Translations under genes and position numbers: made by a program | DNA from: Laetiporus sulphureus 93-53 | Lineage: Eukaryota; Basidiomycota; Agaricomycetes; Polyporales; Laetiporaceae | DNA length: 64,000 nucleotides | NCBI RefSeq assembly: GCF_001632365.1 | Contig: NW_024468545.1 | Location: 215,902 to 279,901, forward strand | Direction: 5' to 3' | The notes under the pieces: model-generated | What the model was told of the DNA's origin: nothing | The model's database searches: none | What the model saw: only the letters and a program-made list of their open reading frames with translations | Shown: positions 59,185-64,000 of the stretch, one piece after another | Layout of the letters: each line of letters starts with the position of its first letter | Numbering within the stretch: the stretch's first letter is position 1

Positions 59185-61398
59185 ATGTGCGCGATGTTGT
59201 CGACCACGCGTTTGCTGCTCAGTCGAGCGTGCCGTCCGCTGCCTTGTCAGGCAAAGGCGACCTTCCCAGTGAGATGTGCTTCGACATCGTCAAGCTCCAG
59301 TTCAAGTGTGCAGCCATTACTCCTAAGTATTCAATTGTAAACATATAGCTTTCACAGAGTATGCGAAGTTTGATTGGGAGGTACGCCCACTCTTATTCTA
59401 AGGCTCAGCCTACCCAATACAACATGTAGGACCCATTGAGCCTGGAAAGTCTCCTGACAGAAGAGGAGGTCGCTATCCGGTAAGGGGCTCAAGTTTCGAA
59501 GCACTCGTCATAACGCTCATGGATTACATAGTGATACTGCGCGTGCATTCTGCCAGGCAAGTCAAAACAGCCCGGGCGTCCAGCCTTCTGCGGCAAGTTG
59601 ATCCCTGACGTCGCATGTTAGGAGAACCTCATGCCTCGCGTACTTGAGGCTCAGCGCACAGAAGGTGAGACTACGTGACAAATAGCATTCCAGACCGTAT
59701 TCACTGGACCCTGAATCGATAATGACCACGTTCGTCACAGAGTTTAACTATGACATCCTTCCATCTATGGGCGCTTTGGGATTCCTCGGACCCACCATTG
59801 AAGGCTACGGCTGCGCAGGCGTCAGCAGCGTCGCTTATGGCCTGATCGCCCGGGAGGTAGAGCGGCAAGTACCAGAGCTGCTACCCAGGTTGTAGCTATC
59901 CTAAGGCTTCCTTGTTGCAGTGTCGACTCGGGCTACCGCTCGATATCGTCCGTTCAGTCGTCACTCGTAATGCACCCCATTCACGAATATGGCAGCGACG
60001 CGCAGAAGGAGAAGTATCTGCCTAGGTTGGGTACGCTGTGGCCTCCTATAGCGCTGTGCTATCACGAGGGTGTCGCCTCCATCGTTGTTTACACTGATAT
60101 GCTCCGTTTGCACCATAGCTAAGGGAGAGCTCATCGGTTGTTTCGTGCGTTGCTTACGATACATCACGTGGGCTGCTTCTGATGGCATGATCACAGGGTC
60201 TTACTGAACCCAATCATGGTTCGGATCCAGCTGGTATGGAGACCACTGCCGAGGAGGTAGACGGCGGGTTCGTTCTCAATGGTTCCAAGACGTGGATATC
60301 CAACGCTCCTGTCGCGTAAGAACTTCCCTTAATCTGTTGAAAGTGATCGCTGAAGTAGAGTCCTCGTAGCGATCTGTTTGTCATCTGGGCACGTTGCAAG
60401 TGGGATGACAAAGTGCGGGGCTTCCTACTCGAAAAGGTGAGGGGCAGTTGCAGAGTCTCGCAACAGCTCGTTCTCAAGAAAGGATATTTATACTAGGGAA
60501 CGAAGGGCCTGTCTGCTCCTGTCATCAAGCACAAGCTTGCCCTGCGTTGTTCATTGACAGGTTCTATCTTCATGGACAGCGTCCATGTAGACCACGATGC
60601 GCTTCTCCCCAAGGCCAAGGGACTCAACGCACCATTCGGTTGCTTGAACAACGCAAGGTCAAGATGTGTCATCATTGCATGTTCGAGCTTTCCGTACGAT
60701 CACGGCTTTGTTGCAGGTACGGAATTTCCTGGGGCGCGATGGGCGCGCTGGAAGACTGCATCAACCGCACTCGGGCGTACGCGCTCGAGCGGCATCAATT
60801 CGGCCGGCCGTTGGCTTCCTTCCAGCTCGTGCAGAAGAAGCTCGTCGACGCGCAGACCGAAGTAGTTCTAGGCCTGCATGCGAGCCTACAGGTAGGCTCC
60901 TTTGAATCTCGTATAGCGGGTATGCAGATGAAGAAATAATCTCACGCTTTGCATCTGTAGGTAGGCCGTCTTAAGGACGCGGGCAAGCTCGCGCCCGAGA
61001 TGATCAGCATGGTGAAGCGCAATAACTGCGGTAAGGCACTGGAGCACTCGCGGAGAGTGTTAGATATTCTCGGTGGTAATGCATGCTCCGACGAGTAAGT
61101 ACTCCTGGACAAGAGAAGTCTGCCTCGATGTTACTTACATACGTGCATTAGGTACCATGTCGGTCGACACGTCGCAAATCTGCAGGTAGTGAATACCTAT
61201 GAAGGTATGTATCGTCCGTGTGCCCCCTAGACATAGCACTGACATTATTGCGACAACCAGGAACTTATGTGCGTGCAGTTGCTTTCATCCTCGGAGGCTT
61301 CATATGCGTGAGAACTAATATTACATGTATCATCGCAGGACATCCACACTCTGATTCTCGGAAAGGCTATGACGGCTATTCAAGCGTTTGCAAACTAG
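59185..61398 (+). CDS. Glutaryl-CoA dehydrogenase, mitochondrial
   Basis: FAD enzyme that oxidises and decarboxylates glutaryl-CoA to crotonyl-CoA in lysine and tryptophan breakdown. About 15 short exons from ATG 59185 (or 59194) to TAG 61396. The N-terminus ([20 protein letters not shown]) is a mitochondrial presequence. Domain blocks in order: [168 protein letters not shown], and [20 protein letters not shown]. The Glu of YEGTYD aligns with the catalytic base of human GCDH, and the Arg block specific for the glutaryl carboxylate (YRSISS region) is kept. The intron at 59865-59920 uses a GC donor. All joins I checked keep frame. It converges on the Pol X gene. Confidence 0.95.
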
Positions 61399-61737
61399 GG
61401 AGTCTAAAAGATAGCATGTATGTATAGTAGTGCGTTACGGAGAAGCGCGTTGCCTGCTTAGCGTCACACCACAAGAAGTGTAGTGAGATTTAAACGCAGC
61501 GGACAATTGTTTGCATTCATGAGAGATCATGAACATCATATGAGAAAGGCATAAGATTATGACCGGAAAGCGACGTTTTCGCGTCCCGTGTCGAGCAATC
61601 GCGAAAATCTGAGAAAGTGCGGCACCGTCCAATGTAAATCCGTCTGCAGCTGGATGTCGATTGATGCAGTCTCGGCATAAGATTACAAGTTTGTCCTTCG
61701 TCGGCGAGATGAAATAGCAATGGCGATTGCATGGCAA
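61399..61737. other. Convergent 3' flanks
   Basis: About 340 bp between the stop of glutaryl-CoA dehydrogenase (plus) and the stop of the Pol X gene (minus). Expected to hold both 3' UTRs. The minus ORF 61435-61737 has no domain. Confidence 0.5.
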
Positions 61738-64000
61738 TTATGCATCGGCATTGCGCCAAGTCGGATCGATCCACTCGAGGCCGAAGAGATCGAACACTTC
61801 CTTCTCCGTTCTTGGGAAGAAGGGCTTTGAGTCGGATCTCCTTGTGCTATATGCAGACACCCATTAGCTCAGACTCACTTTGGAGTCCCTTAATATGAAA
61901 CTCACATTCCGGAGCTGTCGAATTTCATCGCACTGGAGAACGTGCGTAAGAATCAATACCTGTACCAAAAGTCCAACCACATACACTTTATCCTTTGCCC
62001 ACTGTCGCAGATCTCTCTGGAACATGACAGACCCTGTCCTACAAGTATGGCAGGCTTAGATGAGATGCAGGTTGCTGGCATAACGGCTCTCCATCAACTC
62101 ACCAACCAATAATGGCAGTCCAGTAAAGCTCTGGAGGCACGAATATGAGGTCCAATCGCCTCCGAGTACCTTTGGAGAATGGCGAAGACTCGGGCAGGAT
62201 AAACACCGTAAGAGCCTTCTCAAGGGAGTCCCAATGCGTTGTCCGTAGAGGGTCATGTTCGCGGAAACTAGATAAATCTGCATGTTCGACACATAACATG
62301 AGATATGGTCAACGAAAGCGGACATGGTAGCCTACGCATCACATGTGTGACCATTTCTAAACCAAATGTCAGCAACGTTGCATAGAGACAGTTGAAGTGT
62401 ACGAACCTCGTTCGCGCAGCCGCGTGACAAACCGCTTGCAAAGGCCCCTGACGACCTTGGGGTCCCGATGCGTGAAGACGATGTCGACATCACCACTCTC
62501 CAGCTTGCCTCTCCTGTATCCACCAACGATGGTGCTGACGCAGCCAGACTGGAGCTCTTCCAGCTCCGTCATTAGTACTCTACCAATCTCCTCCACTTCA
62601 TCACGCGGGATCCTGGGACTGCATGAGCGCATGACACGGCACCTGTCAGAAAACAGCGTACTTGATACTGAAATCCTCTCGCAACTCTAAGGCAACCCTG
62701 GTCCAGTTGTCTCCCAGCTCCTCCGAGCCCTCGCTTTGATATGCAGACCGGCGCTTTGGCTTCGCTGCCTCGACTTCGACGAACTTGTGCCCCTCACGCG
62801 ACCCGACAGGCTGGCGCCTGACGCCGTAGTAGGTTTCGAGATCCTGGAGAGTGCGCAGTCCGAGCGAGAAGAGCTCACGCGCGTGGACCGGGCCTATGCC
62901 GTAGATGGAGGAAAATAGCGTGAGCACTTTAAATCGCTCAGAGGTGAAGTGGGACTCTGTAGTGGTGTGAGTTGACATTGGGGAGAGGGAAGATGTGTGA
63001 GCCGAACGTACGTGCTTCTTCTATCTTTCCTGTTTCTATAAACTCTTCCACCTGAGTATGAGCAAGAGAATATCGTTGAGCCGAACAATACGGGAGCAGG
63101 GCTCGTGAGGGCGCACCATAGCACCAATCTTGGGCCCAACAAAGGGAAGTTCGTTCACTTGATTCAATGACGTTATCTTTTTTGGATAGGCTATGTGGAC
63201 ATGTCAAAAGCAAACGGCGTCGCACGACGCACATATACGAACACGTTCCCGTGTCAGATGACCCTAAGAAGTACGAGACAGATGGGACACTCAACGCACC
63301 CTTGAGCGCCGAAATCCCTTTCTGATAACTCAGCTCGCTCCTGATCTCCCCTTCCAGCAGGCGCGCGCGGCGCATGATATCGAGCTCCTCCACTAAAGCC
63401 TGATTCGGGCATTTCAGCGGCGACGCCCGCTGGCACGCGTAGTGCGCCGTGTAATCGAGCTTTGACAGATCCGTCGGAATCGGAGGATCGGGTGGCAGGA
63501 GTTGCACATCTATCTTGCCGTCGTGGTGCCATTCTGGCGCGACAGGGGCGGGCTTCTTGCCCTTGCCTTCTGCATCGGACTTTGAGCCAGCGGAAGATTT
63601 GCGTTTCTTGCCTTTCGTTGCAGGTTCAGCGGTGGGTTCACCTGTAGCTGCGGTCGTGGCATCGATATCGGACGAAGCCTCCTTCTTCTTCCTCCCCTTC
63701 TTCAAAGGCGCTGAAGATGGCTCAGCTTCGGGGCTCTTTGTTCCAGCAGTGCCAGCGGCAGATTCTTCATCCTTCTTTTTCTTCCCTCTCTTGCTAACAG
63801 CGGCAGCTGATTCTGTCGGGCTTTCAGCGACTAGTTCCTCTTTCTTCGGCCGTCCTCTTTTCTTCGGAGCTGCACTACTCTCTGCCTCACTTCCGCTCAT
63901 CTCGTCTTTGGTCTTTGCCCTTTTCTTTGCAGGAGAGGTAGGCGGCGATTTGGTCTCCTCCGTGGGGGACGAAGAAGAACGCAGTACAGAACGAGATGGC
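61738..64000 (-). CDS. Family X DNA polymerase (Pol lambda/mu/Pol4-like), N-terminus beyond the window
   Basis: Template-dependent gap-filling polymerase for base excision or end-joining repair in the nucleus. The stop is at 61738 (end FGLEWIDPTWRNADA). The frame stays open through 64000 without a convincing start, so the gene is partial at its 5' end (an ATG at 63900 is internal to a continuing frame). The N-terminal part is Lys/Ala/Ser-rich with AT-hook-like KKRGRPKK and several NLS-type KKKR clusters. Then come the 8-kDa domain helix-hairpin-helix LPFVGPKIGAMVEEFIETGK (spliced across 63050-63150), the second HhH SIYGIGPVHARELFSLGLRT (62870-62920), the palm GGYRRGKLESGDVDIVFTH with the two metal Asp (62470-62530), the third Asp in RRLDLIFVPPELYW (about 62130-62160), and a thumb tail. 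A BRCT domain, if present, would be outside the window. Confidence 0.92.

Noticed and set aside
1..64000. tRNA, rRNA or CRISPR features
   Set aside because: No cloverleaf with conserved box A/B pattern, rRNA stretch or regularly spaced repeat array was noticed by eye. A tRNA or covariance-model scan could still find a small RNA.

Overview
The window is nuclear DNA of a filamentous basidiomycete, most likely an Agaricomycete. The evidence is dense short introns (about 45-70 nt, GT-AG with a few GC-AG), genes broken into many small exons, and families typical of mushroom-forming fungi: FunK1 kinases, DUF6533-type membrane proteins, a DUF7702-like membrane protein, and a coiled-coil protein resembling DUF6697 proteins. 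No tRNA, rRNA, CRISPR array, intact transposon or viral gene was found. All gene models were spliced by eye from reading-frame phase and splice consensus.

Left part (1-21.9 kb). Two caspase-family (metacaspase-like) genes lie at about 2.2-3.9 kb and 6.3-8.1 kb. They look like scattered ORF fragments until spliced; then each gives a continuous caspase domain with both catalytic residues (SGHG and DSCHS) and shared micro-exons. A 4-coumarate-CoA-ligase-like gene (minus) converges on the second. After an empty stretch come a multi-pass membrane protein (13.2-14.4 kb), a tandem segmental duplication (14.1-19.15 kb) that starts inside its last exons, and a broken DUF155/Rmd1-like relic (19.8-20.9 kb).

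Centre (21.9-41.8 kb). A large FunK1 kinase gene is followed by a geranylgeranyl-diphosphate synthase (minus), divergent from a GCN1 gene of about 9 kb (the ribosome-associated activator of the eIF2alpha kinase GCN2). GCN1 converges on a 14-TM type MFS transporter (minus). A short kinase-like gene follows (minus).

Right part (42.5-64 kb). This holds a small hypothetical gene, a DUF6533-type membrane protein (minus), an aminoglycoside-phosphotransferase-fold gene (minus), an intron-containing fragment copied from the MFS gene, a fungal nitroreductase, a YCII-domain gene, and a coiled-coil gene whose 3' end is duplicated with a broken YCII copy between the two ends. It ends with glutaryl-CoA dehydrogenase and, convergent to it, a family-X DNA polymerase that runs off the window.

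The best leads are the cryptic caspase pair, the microhomology-bounded duplication at 53.8-58.9 kb, the duplication at 14.1-19.1 kb, and a near-palindromic 17-bp motif (GCGGTCACATGAYYGCG) upstream of three genes in the same orientation. The genes do not form an obvious pathway cluster: GCN1, GGPP synthase, glutaryl-CoA dehydrogenase and Pol X are housekeeping, and the rest is accessory, fast-evolving fungal content.
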